This document shows positions 1 to 7,291 of a stretch of 7,400 nt of DNA, piece by piece. A program made the position numbers and the translations under genes. This DNA comes from Flavobacteriales bacterium (GTDB lineage: Bacteria; Bacteroidota; Bacteroidia; Flavobacteriales_D; Crocinitomicaceae). Each line of letters starts with the position of its first letter. Positions within the stretch are counted from its first letter, which is position 1. Location: positions 1 through 7,400 of the forward strand of contig RFNX01000308.1 in the NCBI GenBank assembly GCA_009926905.1. Reading direction: 5' to 3'. The notes beneath the pieces are model-generated. The model saw nothing but the letters and a program-made list of their open reading frames with translations, made no database searches and was not told the origin of the DNA.

Positions 1-1
1 G

Positions 2-2212
2 GAAGATATAATAACAAAACAATCAAAAAACTCTGAACAAGTTGATTTAAAATCCTCGCTGAGAAAGTTCTTTGGATTCGATGTCTTTAAAGATCAGCAA
101 GAACATATTATTAGGAATGTTATAAATGGTAGAAATACATTTGTAATTATGCCAACTGGTGGCGGAAAGTCGATGTGTTATCAACTACCTTCTCTGATTA
201 TGAACGGCACTGCGATTATAGTTTCACCATTAATTGCTTTAATGAAAAATCAAGTTGATGCTATTCGTAATGTAAGTGACAACGAAAGTGTTGCGCATTT
301 TTTGAATTCGTCTTTAACAAAAACAGAAATTGCTCACGTAAAAAAAGACATTCAATCAGGTATTACCAAAATGTTATATGTTGCTCCTGAGTCTTTAACA
401 AAGCAAGAAAATATTGATTTCTTAACTTCAGTTGATATTTCTTTCTTTGCAATTGATGAAGCACATTGTATTTCTGAGTGGGGACATGATTTCCGTCCAG
501 AATATCGTAGATTAAGAGAAATTTTCGAGAAAATCTCAAACGTTCCAGTAATTGCTCTTACTGCTACAGCTACCCCTAAAGTTCAATACGACATTCAGAA
601 AAATCTCAACATGTTGGATGCTGACGTTTTTAAGTCATCATTTAATCGCGATAACTTATTTTATGAAATTCGTCCAAAACGTGAAGTCGAAAAACAAATA
701 ATAAAATACATCCGCAACCATCAAGGTGAGAGTGGAATTATTTATTGTTTGAGTCGTAAGAAAGTGGAGGAGATTTCGGAATTACTTCAAATAAATGGGA
801 TCAATGCACTTCCATATCACGCTGGTTTAGATGCAGCTACAAGAGGAAAACATCAAGATATGTTTTTGATGGAAGAAGCTGAAGTGATTGTTGCAACGAT
901 TGCTTTTGGAATGGGAATTGACAAACCTGATGTACGCTATGTAATCCATCACGACATTCCAAAATCCTTAGAAAGTTATTATCAGGAAACAGGTCGTGCC
1001 GGTCGTGATGGTGGAATGGGAGAATGTGTTGCTTTTTATAGTTATAAAGATGTCGAGAAATTAGAAAAGTTTTTACAAGGAAAACCAGTAACTGAACAAG
1101 AAATCGGAAGACAATTGTTGAATGAAATCGTTTCTTACGCTGAAACATCAGTCTGTAGAAGGAAATTCATACTGCATTATTTTGGTGAAACATTTGAAGA
1201 GAAAAATTGCAACGAACAATGTGATAATTGCCGCACGCCTCAAGAGCGTACAGAAGGTCAACAATATGTTTCGATGCTTTTGGATGCAGTTAAATTGATG
1301 GATGAAACACAAAAAGCGAAACATTACTGCGCATTTTTATCTGGCCATGTTACATCCGACATCAAAGCATACAAACACGATCAATTGTCAACTTTTGGAA
1401 TTGGAAAAGATAAAGATGAACATTTCTGGAATGCTGTTATTCGTCAGGTTACAGTTGGCGGTTTGGTTTACAAAGACATAGAGACTTTTGGAACACTGAA
1501 ATTGACAGAAAATGGAAAGAAATTTATTGATAAACCAGAACCTTTTAAGTTAATCAAACAGCACGATTTTTCGAATACAGACGACGATGATTCGATTATT
1601 CAAAGTGGAAAAGGTGGAGCGTTTGACGAAACTTTGTATAATTTATTGGTGGATTTAAGAAAATCACTTTCTAAACAGAATAATATTCCTCCTTTTGTTA
1701 TTTTCCAAGAACCGTCATTGAAAGATATGTGTTTCCAATATCCTATCACAATTGATGAACTAACGAATATTCAAGGTGTTGGAACTGGAAAAGCACAACG
1801 TTACGGAGAGCCATTTGTAGCTTTGATTGCTAATTATGTGGAGGACAATGATATTGAACGTCCACAAGATTTAGTAGTGAAATCACTTGTGAATAAGTCA
1901 GTATTAAAAGTTCAATTAATACAAAACATCGACCGAAAATTACCATTGGAAGACATTGCGAAAGCGCAAGGAAAAACATTTGATAATATCTTGGATGAAA
2001 TTGAGTCGATTGTAAATTCTGGTACACGAGTAAACATCAATTATTACATCAACACTTTGTTGGATAGCGACAATCAAGAAGAAATTTTCGATTATTTCTC
2101 ATCAGCTGAGAGTGATGATTTGATAGAAGCTTACCATGAATTTGATGGTTTGTACACAGAAGAAGAATTGCGATTGATGCGTATAAAGTTTATGAGCGAA
2201 GTAGCAAATTAA
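2..2212 (+). CDS. recQ: ATP-dependent DNA helicase RecQ (5' end outside window)
   Basis: Superfamily 2 3'-5' DNA helicase of recombination and replication-fork repair, cytoplasmic. The frame is open from base 2 with no stop and no credible start before Met at 149; the 49 codons ahead of that Met encode the RecQ motif 0 region (LRKFFGF...KDQQEHII), so the true start lies left of the window. Numbering from base 2 (736 residues visible): Walker A TGGGKS with Lys56, motif Ia SPLIALMKNQ, DEAH box at 152-155 followed by the aromatic-rich loop CISEWGHDFRP, motif III TATAT near 187-191, motif VI QETGRAGRDG at 328-337. Four zinc-ligand cysteines are at 385, 403, 407 and 410 (C-x17-C-x3-C-x2-C). An RQC winged-helix region follows, then an HRDC domain at about 540-613 and a C-terminal helix-turn-helix-like segment around 625-695. 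This is longer than E. coli RecQ (about 610 residues) but normal for Bacteroidota. All catalytic motifs are intact. It converges on the M1 peptidase gene with 7 bases between stops. Confidence 0.97.
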   Translation, partial: EDIITKQSKNSEQVDLKSSLRKFFGFDVFKDQQEHIIRNVINGRNTFVIMPTGGGKSMCYQLPSLIMNGTAIIVSPLIALMKNQVDAIRNVSDNESVAHFLNSSLTKTEIAHVKKDIQSGITKMLYVAPESLTKQENIDFLTSVDISFFAIDEAHCISEWGHDFRPEYRRLREIFEKISNVPVIALTATATPKVQYDIQKNLNMLDADVFKSSFNRDNLFYEIRPKREVEKQIIKYIRNHQGESGIIYCLSRKKVEEISELLQINGINALPYHAGLDAATRGKHQDMFLMEEAEVIVATIAFGMGIDKPDVRYVIHHDIPKSLESYYQETGRAGRDGGMGECVAFYSYKDVEKLEKFLQGKPVTEQEIGRQLLNEIVSYAETSVCRRKFILHYFGETFEEKNCNEQCDNCRTPQERTEGQQYVSMLLDAVKLMDETQKAKHYCAFLSGHVTSDIKAYKHDQLSTFGIGKDKDEHFWNAVIRQVTVGGLVYKDIETFGTLKLTENGKKFIDKPEPFKLIKQHDFSNTDDDDSIIQSGKGGAFDETLYNLLVDLRKSLSKQNNIPPFVIFQEPSLKDMCFQYPITIDELTNIQGVGTGKAQRYGEPFVALIANYVEDNDIERPQDLVVKSLVNKSVLKVQLIQNIDRKLPLEDIAKAQGKTFDNILDEIESIVNSGTRVNINYYINTLLDSDNQEEIFDYFSSAESDDLIEAYHEFDGLYTEEELRLMRIKFMSEVAN

Positions 2213-2222
2213 CTATTAGTTA
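2210..2222. repeat. 13-bp palindrome joining two convergent stop codons
   Basis: TAACTA-T-TAGTTA is a perfect inverted repeat with 6-base arms. Its outer three bases on each strand are the TAA stop of recQ (+) and the TAA stop of the M1 peptidase gene (-). It fills the whole intergenic space between the convergent genes. As RNA it could only form a short AU-rich hairpin (5-bp stem, 3-base loop) with no strong U tract, so it would be a weak terminator at best. No better intrinsic terminator is visible in the flanking 100 bases on either strand. Confidence 0.6.
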
Positions 2223-4178
2223 CTTTTCATTCAACAAATCTGAGATCGTGTTTCTTGAAACTGCGTGATAATTCAATGATATTTTTGCAAATAATTCTTT
2301 TGCCCATTTTTTGTTTTCAGGAGTTTCACAGAGTGCTTCATAAATTGGGATGAGGTATTTTCTTCTACCAACTTTTGATATAAAAGCAGTAATTTGTGGT
2401 CTGATTTGCTTGTAGTTATTGCGAATTCCCAAAACATACCATTCTGTCATAATCTCAGCATTGCCGCACTTCGCAAAATTTAAACGATTGTCAATTTCCC
2501 TCATTGTTTCTTTGCCAATCGTTGGAGACAAAGCACGGATAAACGTTTGCCATTCTTGAACGATGTGATCTTTACGTTCGATTTTAGTAACAATCATTTT
2601 TCTTTTTTTGCGACCTTTCCTTCTAATCGTTTTAAACGTGATTTTAGGTGCCAAGGCTTTTTCACCATTGTTAACTCGTTCTGCCAATTGAACCATTTTA
2701 TCTAATCTTGAAGATTTTAAATGAACACAGTTTTCAGGAATTCCTTCTTTGTAAATCCATTCTTTAGAATCAAAATCAATTTTAGTTTTACTTAATAAGT
2801 TTTCATTCAGATATTCCGAAAATATTGAAGTGTTTATTGTTTGAAAAGCGAATTTATGAAAGTAATTTTTTAAGAAAATGTCTAAATTTTTTCTTCCTAC
2901 TTTTTGCTCCAATGTTTTCAAAAAGAAGGCACCTTTTACATAAGCAATGTCAGTCATTCCAGCATCGGGATCTCGATTTTCTAAATCTAAAAATAATCTA
3001 CTATCTTCAGGATGCTCCGAATTTTTAATTCGTTTCAATTCATCCTGTAATTCATGAAACTCAACTAAGGCAAGAATGTCAGCTATTTCTTTACCGTAAA
3101 GTTTTTCCATGATGCGTTCCTCGAAATAAACTGTGAAACCCTCATTTAACCAAAAGTCATTCCAAGTGCGATTGGTAACCAAATTCCCTGACCACGAATG
3201 AGCTAATTCATGTGCAATCACAGAAACCAAACTTCTGTCACCAGCCAAAACCGTTGGATTTACAAAAGTCAACCTTGGATTTTCCATACCACCAAAAGGG
3301 AACGAGTAGGGTAGAACCAATAAATCATACTGTCCCCACTGATAGTTGCCGTATAATTTCTCTGCAGCATTCATCATTTTTGGTAAATCTTCAAATTCGT
3401 ATTTACACGAAGACATCAATTGAGGTTCGCAATAAACTCCCGTTTTTGAACTGAATGCGTGGTATTTCAAATCTCCAACAGCCAAAGCAATCAAGTAAGA
3501 AGGAATTGCTTTTTCCATTTTAAAATAGTAGGTTCCAGAATCGTTTTTTCGTTTGCTGTTTTTTGCACTCATAACAGCCATTAACTCTTTCGGAACTTTA
3601 ATTTTTGCACTGTAAGTTATTCTATTTGAAGGCGAATCTTGAATTGGAATCCACGTTCTTGTTAAGATTGCTTGACCTTGTGTGTATAAAAATGGATGTT
3701 TTTTTGAACTTGTTAATGCAGGATCAAGCCAATCCAATGCATCCGAATCAGTAGTTGTTTGATAATAAATATTGATTTGAGTTGTTTTCGGTTTAACTGT
3801 AACTAAAAGTGGCTGCCCAAGAATTGAATCTTTGTCCATATTTCCAATTACAAAGTCTGTTTCGCGTTCATTTTTCCCTTTTCCTATTGTGATTTTTTGA
3901 ATTAAGAGTCCTTTGATATCAAAAATTGCGGTGTCACTTCCTTTGTTTATAATAGTATGATGTGCTACACCATAAATCGTTTTATTGGAAAAATTCACTT
4001 CTAAATCCAAATCCAAATGCGAGGTTCTAATTTCTTTTAAGTTGGAATAACTGTGATCATCGTAGGTAGAATCAGCCAGCTGCTCGGTTTTAGTTTCAGG
4101 AGCTTTCGGTGTGCTGTCGCAAGAAGTCATTAAACAAGCGCAAAGAACGAAGAAAAGATAAGTGATACGAAAATACAT
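2220..4178 (-). CDS. Lipoprotein M1 zinc aminopeptidase, leukotriene A4 hydrolase-like
   Basis: Predicted to remove N-terminal residues from peptides outside the cytoplasm. The 652 residues begin with a lipoprotein signal: Arg4, a hydrophobic stretch 5-17, and MTSC with Cys20 as the likely lipidated residue (Met at -3 is a weak lipobox position). Asp follows Cys20; no clear surface-export signal is seen. M1 motifs: TQGQA (Gln167, Gln169), the GAMEN-type exopeptidase motif as GGMEN 296-300, HELAH 323-327 with Glu346 eighteen residues later (zinc ligands His323, His327, Glu346; base Glu324), and catalytic Tyr413 in AYVKG. The subfamily is LTA4H-like: residues 160-205 and 290-360 closely follow human LTA4H, a helical C-terminal domain is present, and GRRK at 604-607 aligns with the human Arg563/Lys565 pair that grips the substrate carboxylate. 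Asp405 matches human Asp375, but human Tyr378 is replaced by Met408. A very basic insert lies at 518-528. Its start overlaps the preceding stop by one base (TAATG), so it is probably translationally coupled and last in the purB cluster. The aminopeptidase call is firm; real substrates are unknown. Confidence 0.94.
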   Translation of the reverse strand: MYFRITYLFFVLCACLMTSCDSTPKAPETKTEQLADSTYDDHSYSNLKEIRTSHLDLDLEVNFSNKTIYGVAHHTIINKGSDTAIFDIKGLLIQKITIGKGKNERETDFVIGNMDKDSILGQPLLVTVKPKTTQINIYYQTTTDSDALDWLDPALTSSKKHPFLYTQGQAILTRTWIPIQDSPSNRITYSAKIKVPKELMAVMSAKNSKRKNDSGTYYFKMEKAIPSYLIALAVGDLKYHAFSSKTGVYCEPQLMSSCKYEFEDLPKMMNAAEKLYGNYQWGQYDLLVLPYSFPFGGMENPRLTFVNPTVLAGDRSLVSVIAHELAHSWSGNLVTNRTWNDFWLNEGFTVYFEERIMEKLYGKEIADILALVEFHELQDELKRIKNSEHPEDSRLFLDLENRDPDAGMTDIAYVKGAFFLKTLEQKVGRKNLDIFLKNYFHKFAFQTINTSIFSEYLNENLLSKTKIDFDSKEWIYKEGIPENCVHLKSSRLDKMVQLAERVNNGEKALAPKITFKTIRRKGRKKRKMIVTKIERKDHIVQEWQTFIRALSPTIGKETMREIDNRLNFAKCGNAEIMTEWYVLGIRNNYKQIRPQITAFISKVGRRKYLIPIYEALCETPENKKWAKELFAKISLNYHAVSRNTISDLLNEK

Positions 4179-4180
4179 TA
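4176..4180 (-). other. TAATG stop/start overlap (translational coupling)
   Basis: On the minus strand TAATG contains the TAA stop of the unknown secreted-protein gene and the ATG of the M1 peptidase gene, sharing one A. No Shine-Dalgarno-like sequence precedes the ATG (upstream is AT-rich, ttttaaagtaaaa), as is usual in Bacteroidota. This supports reinitiation by the same ribosomes and fixes the peptidase start, which also opens directly onto a good signal peptide. Confidence 0.75.
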
Positions 4181-5776
4181 TTTTACTTTAAAATTCAGAA
4201 CTCCAAAACGTTCTTTGCTTCCTAAAATCGAATACATCAAAATTTCTTTGTTGGCAAAGTCCACTTTGAACATTTTTGGAACTACGATTGATTTTAAATC
4301 TTGACGTGAAAAAATCATTTTTCTATCTAATGTTCCATTCTCAATTGAGAGATTTGTAATGGCTGCAACATTTTTTCTTTTGGATAAATTAAAAGAATTA
4401 ACGCGCTTTAAATCTTGTTTAAACAATCCTTCTTCGTTGTAGTTTCTCAAATTATCATTGAAAATAAAGCTTATTGAGTTACCATCTGTAAAACTACAAT
4501 AAGAACTAAATGGACCGCCGTCATTGATTGAAACTTGGGATTTTGGAATACGTTTTTGCCAATCAAAACTACCACTTTTTCCAATTTTGAATGCAATGAT
4601 GTCATCGTAATAATAATAAGTAATATTCGAAGACATTCCAGTTCGGTTATCGTAGTTAACCCTACGATACATAAAATATTGTTCCATAGAACCAATTATT
4701 GATCCATCAGCTAATAAAAAAATATCACGCAAACGATAGTTATAATATTGATTGTTTTGATTGATTTGACTATTTGTATTAAGGTTATTGCCAGTTGTGG
4801 TTTGCCTGTCAAATAGATTATTACTAAACCAATTTTCAACAACAATTTCTTTGTCAAATGGAATCAGACCATTAGAAACCACAGAATCTCGTTTCGCATC
4901 GAATTTTATTATGAATACACCTTCAATTCCTTGACGATTTCCTTTTCCGTAAAGTCCAGTTAGTGTACAAATACTGCTGTCGTTGGAATTTAATTGCATG
5001 TCATCAATTCTAAATCCTTCTACATCAAGAGAAAATTCACTTAATTCATTATTCTTAATTTTGTAAACATGAAGTGCTTTAAAATTGTCAAAAACTCTTC
5101 CAAAAAGTCGGTCATTCGGTTTATTATGTTCTGTAACACTTAATAAATAATCGCCTGAATTTGAGATGTGATGTTCGTTGATTGTGGACATATTTCCATC
5201 AAATGGCATTGAATATTCACCTGATTGTATTTCTTTAAATTTTGTATCCAGAATTTTATAACCGTAAATATCACTTACAGCTTTTTTACCAGGGACTTCC
5301 CAAACTATACCTAAGTATGATTTATTTTGCGACATGCTAATTTTGAAATTTGGTTGTGCTCCAATTTTATTGTTTGGATAACTTGCAATTAACTCTGTTT
5401 GTCCATCTGCATCTAAGTTTTCATTAAAAATTTGAATGAATAAAGTCATTTGACCGTTACTTTTATCAGAAAGAAAAACAATAAGTTGATTTCCGAAATA
5501 ATAAGCTGTTTCAAAATTAGCAATTCCAGTTTCGGCAACTAGTTTGATTCTTTTTTGTTGAAAAAATGTTAAATTCTCGTGTTCAGCGATACGATAAGTT
5601 CCAAAATTTCCTCCTCCAGTCCAACGCAGTGAATAAAAATCAGTGGTAGTTTTGGGTAAAATTTCTAGCAATGCTCCAGGGCTGCGTTCTAAATCTCCCC
5701 ACATTATTGGATAATCTTTTTGTGCAATCAACAAGCTGTTGAAAAGAATAAAAATAAATGCAAGAAGAACTTTCAT
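4178..5776 (-). CDS. Uncharacterised secreted protein, possibly beta-propeller-like
   Basis: I do not recognise a named family for this 532-residue protein. A Sec signal peptide is clear: Lys2, hydrophobic core 3-17, likely cleavage after Ala18 (LLIA/QK). There is no lipobox, no internal membrane segment and no obvious type IX C-terminal sorting domain, so a periplasmic or secreted location is inferred. The body is rich in short hydrophobic strands broken by Gly/Asp/Asn turns (for example DIFLLADGSIIGSMEQYF at 351-368 and DIIAFKIGKSGSFDWQKRIP at 392-411). That resembles propeller blades, though no canonical repeat is obvious. The middle has a Thr/Asn/Gln/Tyr low-complexity stretch (325-347) and a YYYYDD run (387-392). 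Three cysteines are present (270, 427 and one in the region before or near these, not counted with care), so disulfides are not evident as a theme. It lies 3 nt downstream of purB and overlaps the M1 peptidase gene by 1 nt, so it is probably expressed with both. Being exported like the peptidase, it could act beside it, but this is inference from position only. Confidence 0.85.
   Translation of the reverse strand: MKVLLAFIFILFNSLLIAQKDYPIMWGDLERSPGALLEILPKTTTDFYSLRWTGGGNFGTYRIAEHENLTFFQQKRIKLVAETGIANFETAYYFGNQLIVFLSDKSNGQMTLFIQIFNENLDADGQTELIASYPNNKIGAQPNFKISMSQNKSYLGIVWEVPGKKAVSDIYGYKILDTKFKEIQSGEYSMPFDGNMSTINEHHISNSGDYLLSVTEHNKPNDRLFGRVFDNFKALHVYKIKNNELSEFSLDVEGFRIDDMQLNSNDSSICTLTGLYGKGNRQGIEGVFIIKFDAKRDSVVSNGLIPFDKEIVVENWFSNNLFDRQTTTGNNLNTNSQINQNNQYYNYRLRDIFLLADGSIIGSMEQYFMYRRVNYDNRTGMSSNITYYYYDDIIAFKIGKSGSFDWQKRIPKSQVSINDGGPFSSYCSFTDGNSISFIFNDNLRNYNEEGLFKQDLKRVNSFNLSKRKNVAAITNLSIENGTLDRKMIFSRQDLKSIVVPKMFKVDFANKEILMYSILGSKERFGVLNFKVK
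4736..4804 (-). repeat. Asn/Gln/Tyr low-complexity stretch inside the secreted protein
   Basis: Codons 325-347 of the unknown secreted protein encode a run dominated by Thr, Asn, Gln and Tyr (TTTGNNLNTNSQINQNNQYY and flank). At DNA level the plus strand carries imperfect tandem copies of TTGATT/GATTG between about 4747 and 4770, the kind of sequence that changes length by slippage. The likely structure is a disordered loop between strands. It remains in frame here. Confidence 0.6.
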
Positions 5777-5779
5777 AAC

Positions 5780-7138
5780 TTATGGATTTACAAGCTGAAT
5801 ACCAAGATACGAAGTCGGAGTGATTAATTTTAATTCTTTCTTTAAATTTTCTGAAATTAAAAGTGTATCTATGAATTCATGAACAGATTGCATTGTAACT
5901 TGTTCGTTTTTTCTTGTTAATCCTTTTAGGGCTTCATAAGGTTTTTCAAATCCTTCTCTTCTCAAAATTGTTTGAATGGCTTCGGCAACAACAGCCCAAT
6001 TGTTTTCTAAATCCAATTCTAGTTTTGATGTGTTTAAAAGCAACTTCCCTAATCCGCTAATTGTCGATTGAAAAGCAATGACTGTATGTCCCAATGGCAT
6101 ACCAACAGCCCTTAAAACTGTTGAATCTGTTAAGTCGCGTTGTAATCTTGAAACAGGTAATTTAGCTGATAAATGTTCAAAAATGGCATTTGCGATACCA
6201 ATATTTCCCTCCGAATTTTCAAAATCAATTGGATTCACTTTGTGCGGCATTGCAGAAGAACCAATTTCTCCGTCTTTCAATTTTTGTTTGAAATAATCCA
6301 TTGAAATATAGGTCCACATATCGCGATCTAAATCTAAAATAATCGTGTTGATGCGTTTTAAACAATCGAAAAGTGCTGCCAAATTATCGTAATGTTCGAT
6401 CTGTGTTGTGGTTTGACTTCTATCTAAACCTAGTGTGTTGTTCACGAATTTATTTGCAAAATCAACCCAGTCAATTTCTGGAAAAGCGATATGATGTGCG
6501 TTGAAATTTCCAGTTGCTCCGCCAAATTTTGCTGAAAACGGAATGGCTAACAATTGCTTACGTTGTACCGATAAACGTTCTGAAAAAACTTGAATTTCTT
6601 TTCCCAAACGTGTGGGAGAAGCAGGTTGACCATGCGTTTTTGCAAGCATTGGAATATCTTTCCATTCGTTTTGAAAGCTTACCAATTTTGTAATGATTTC
6701 ATCTAATAAAGGCAAATACACACGAAAAATTCCTTCTTTTAATGAAAGCGGAATTGAAGTATTGTTTATGTCTTGAGATGTTAATCCAAAGTGAATGAAT
6801 TCTAAATAGGCTTCAAGTCCAAGCGCTTTCATTTTGTCTTTCAAAAAATACTCGACAGCTTTAACATCGTGATTTGTAATTTTTTCTGAATCTTTAATCC
6901 ATTGAGCGTCAGATTCTGAGAAATCTTGATAAATCGTTCTCAATGCTTCAATTTTGTCTTTTGGAAACGCGCTTAATGCTGGAATAGGCAATTTTGTAAG
7001 TGCAATGAAATATTCAACCTCTACTTGAACACGGTAGCGAATCAAACCAAATTCTGAGAAAAAAGGACTTAAAGATTTCGTTTTAGAATAATATCGACCG
7101 TCAATTGGTGAAATAGCTGTAAGAGGACTGAAATTCAT
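5780..7138 (-). CDS. purB: Adenylosuccinate lyase
   Basis: Cytoplasmic enzyme of purine biosynthesis. It performs two fumarate-releasing eliminations: SAICAR to AICAR in the IMP pathway and adenylosuccinate to AMP. The protein is full length at 452 residues, of the E. coli PurB type (456 residues), and the start MNFSPLTAISPIDGRY lines up with the E. coli N terminus. Signatures in order: TNHDVKAVEYFLK at 88-100, TSQDINN at 120-126, THGQP at 168-172 with catalytic His169, TTTQIEHYD at 243-251, and the fumarase/aspartase-superfamily signature GSSAMPHKVNP at 293-303 with catalytic Ser295 on the mobile loop, followed by IDFENSEG. The C-terminal region (NWAVVAEAIQT, EKPYEALKGLTR) also matches. No key residue is missing. 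It is the first gene of the leftward cluster, with a TAnnTTTG element close to its start and the next gene 3 nt after its stop. No PurR box or purine riboswitch was recognised in the 153-bp upstream gap. Confidence 0.97.
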   Translation of the reverse strand: MNFSPLTAISPIDGRYYSKTKSLSPFFSEFGLIRYRVQVEVEYFIALTKLPIPALSAFPKDKIEALRTIYQDFSESDAQWIKDSEKITNHDVKAVEYFLKDKMKALGLEAYLEFIHFGLTSQDINNTSIPLSLKEGIFRVYLPLLDEIITKLVSFQNEWKDIPMLAKTHGQPASPTRLGKEIQVFSERLSVQRKQLLAIPFSAKFGGATGNFNAHHIAFPEIDWVDFANKFVNNTLGLDRSQTTTQIEHYDNLAALFDCLKRINTIILDLDRDMWTYISMDYFKQKLKDGEIGSSAMPHKVNPIDFENSEGNIGIANAIFEHLSAKLPVSRLQRDLTDSTVLRAVGMPLGHTVIAFQSTISGLGKLLLNTSKLELDLENNWAVVAEAIQTILRREGFEKPYEALKGLTRKNEQVTMQSVHEFIDTLLISENLKKELKLITPTSYLGIQLVNP

Positions 7139-7154
7139 AATTTTTAGAAAGAGA

Positions 7155-7162
7155 CAAAGTTA
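7155..7162 (-). promoter_or_regulatory. Candidate Bacteroidota -7 promoter element for purB
   Basis: The minus strand reads TAACTTTG, an exact match to the Bacteroidota primary-sigma -7 consensus TAnnTTTG, ending 16 bases before the purB ATG. It would give a leader of only about 10-15 nt, AT-rich (TTTCTAAAAATT) and without a Shine-Dalgarno sequence, which fits the phylum. No TTG or TTTG sits at the expected 19-23 bases upstream, so the -33 half is missing or degenerate. An 8-base element with two free positions can occur by chance; its position makes it credible. The rest of the gap (7163-7291) shows only an 11-bp AT palindrome at 7281-7291 (TTAAA-T-TTTAA) next to the upstream stop and a CCGCGG at 7248-7253; no strong terminator is visible. 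Confidence 0.5.
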
Positions 7163-7291
7163 GGATTTTCAATGCTATGATTGCTTGTATCTATTGGAAA
7201 GATATTCATAAGGAATGAACAATTTCCATCATTTTTTAAATTATCAGCCGCGGTAGAATCGTATCTGAACAACTTCGCAATTAAATTTTAA

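Noticed and set aside
149..151. ATG at 149 as the recQ start
   Set aside because: Starting here would remove motif 0 and begin two residues before the Walker A glycines; the upstream in-frame codons back to base 2 encode clear RecQ N-terminal sequence.
837..1148. A 103-codon open frame antisense to recQ, and similar shorter ones opposite the other genes
   Set aside because: It lies wholly inside the strongly conserved recQ helicase motifs, has no recognisable protein features, and looks like a shadow of AT-rich coding sequence.
2250..2261. GTTTC-TT-GAAAC inverted repeat as a possible recQ terminator
   Set aside because: The stem is only 4-5 bp with a tiny loop, no T tract follows, and it lies inside the conserved-length end of the M1 peptidase coding region.
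7144..7209. A 21-residue open frame (minus strand) ahead of purB as a possible leader peptide
   Set aside because: It overlaps the candidate promoter element, has no ribosome-binding or attenuator-like features, and no codon bias suggesting control; this length is expected by chance.
7248..7253. CCGCGG palindrome in the gap between the OmpA-family gene and purB as a terminator or operator
   Set aside because: It is a 6-bp self-palindrome without extended arms or a following T run; no repeated copy is seen nearby.
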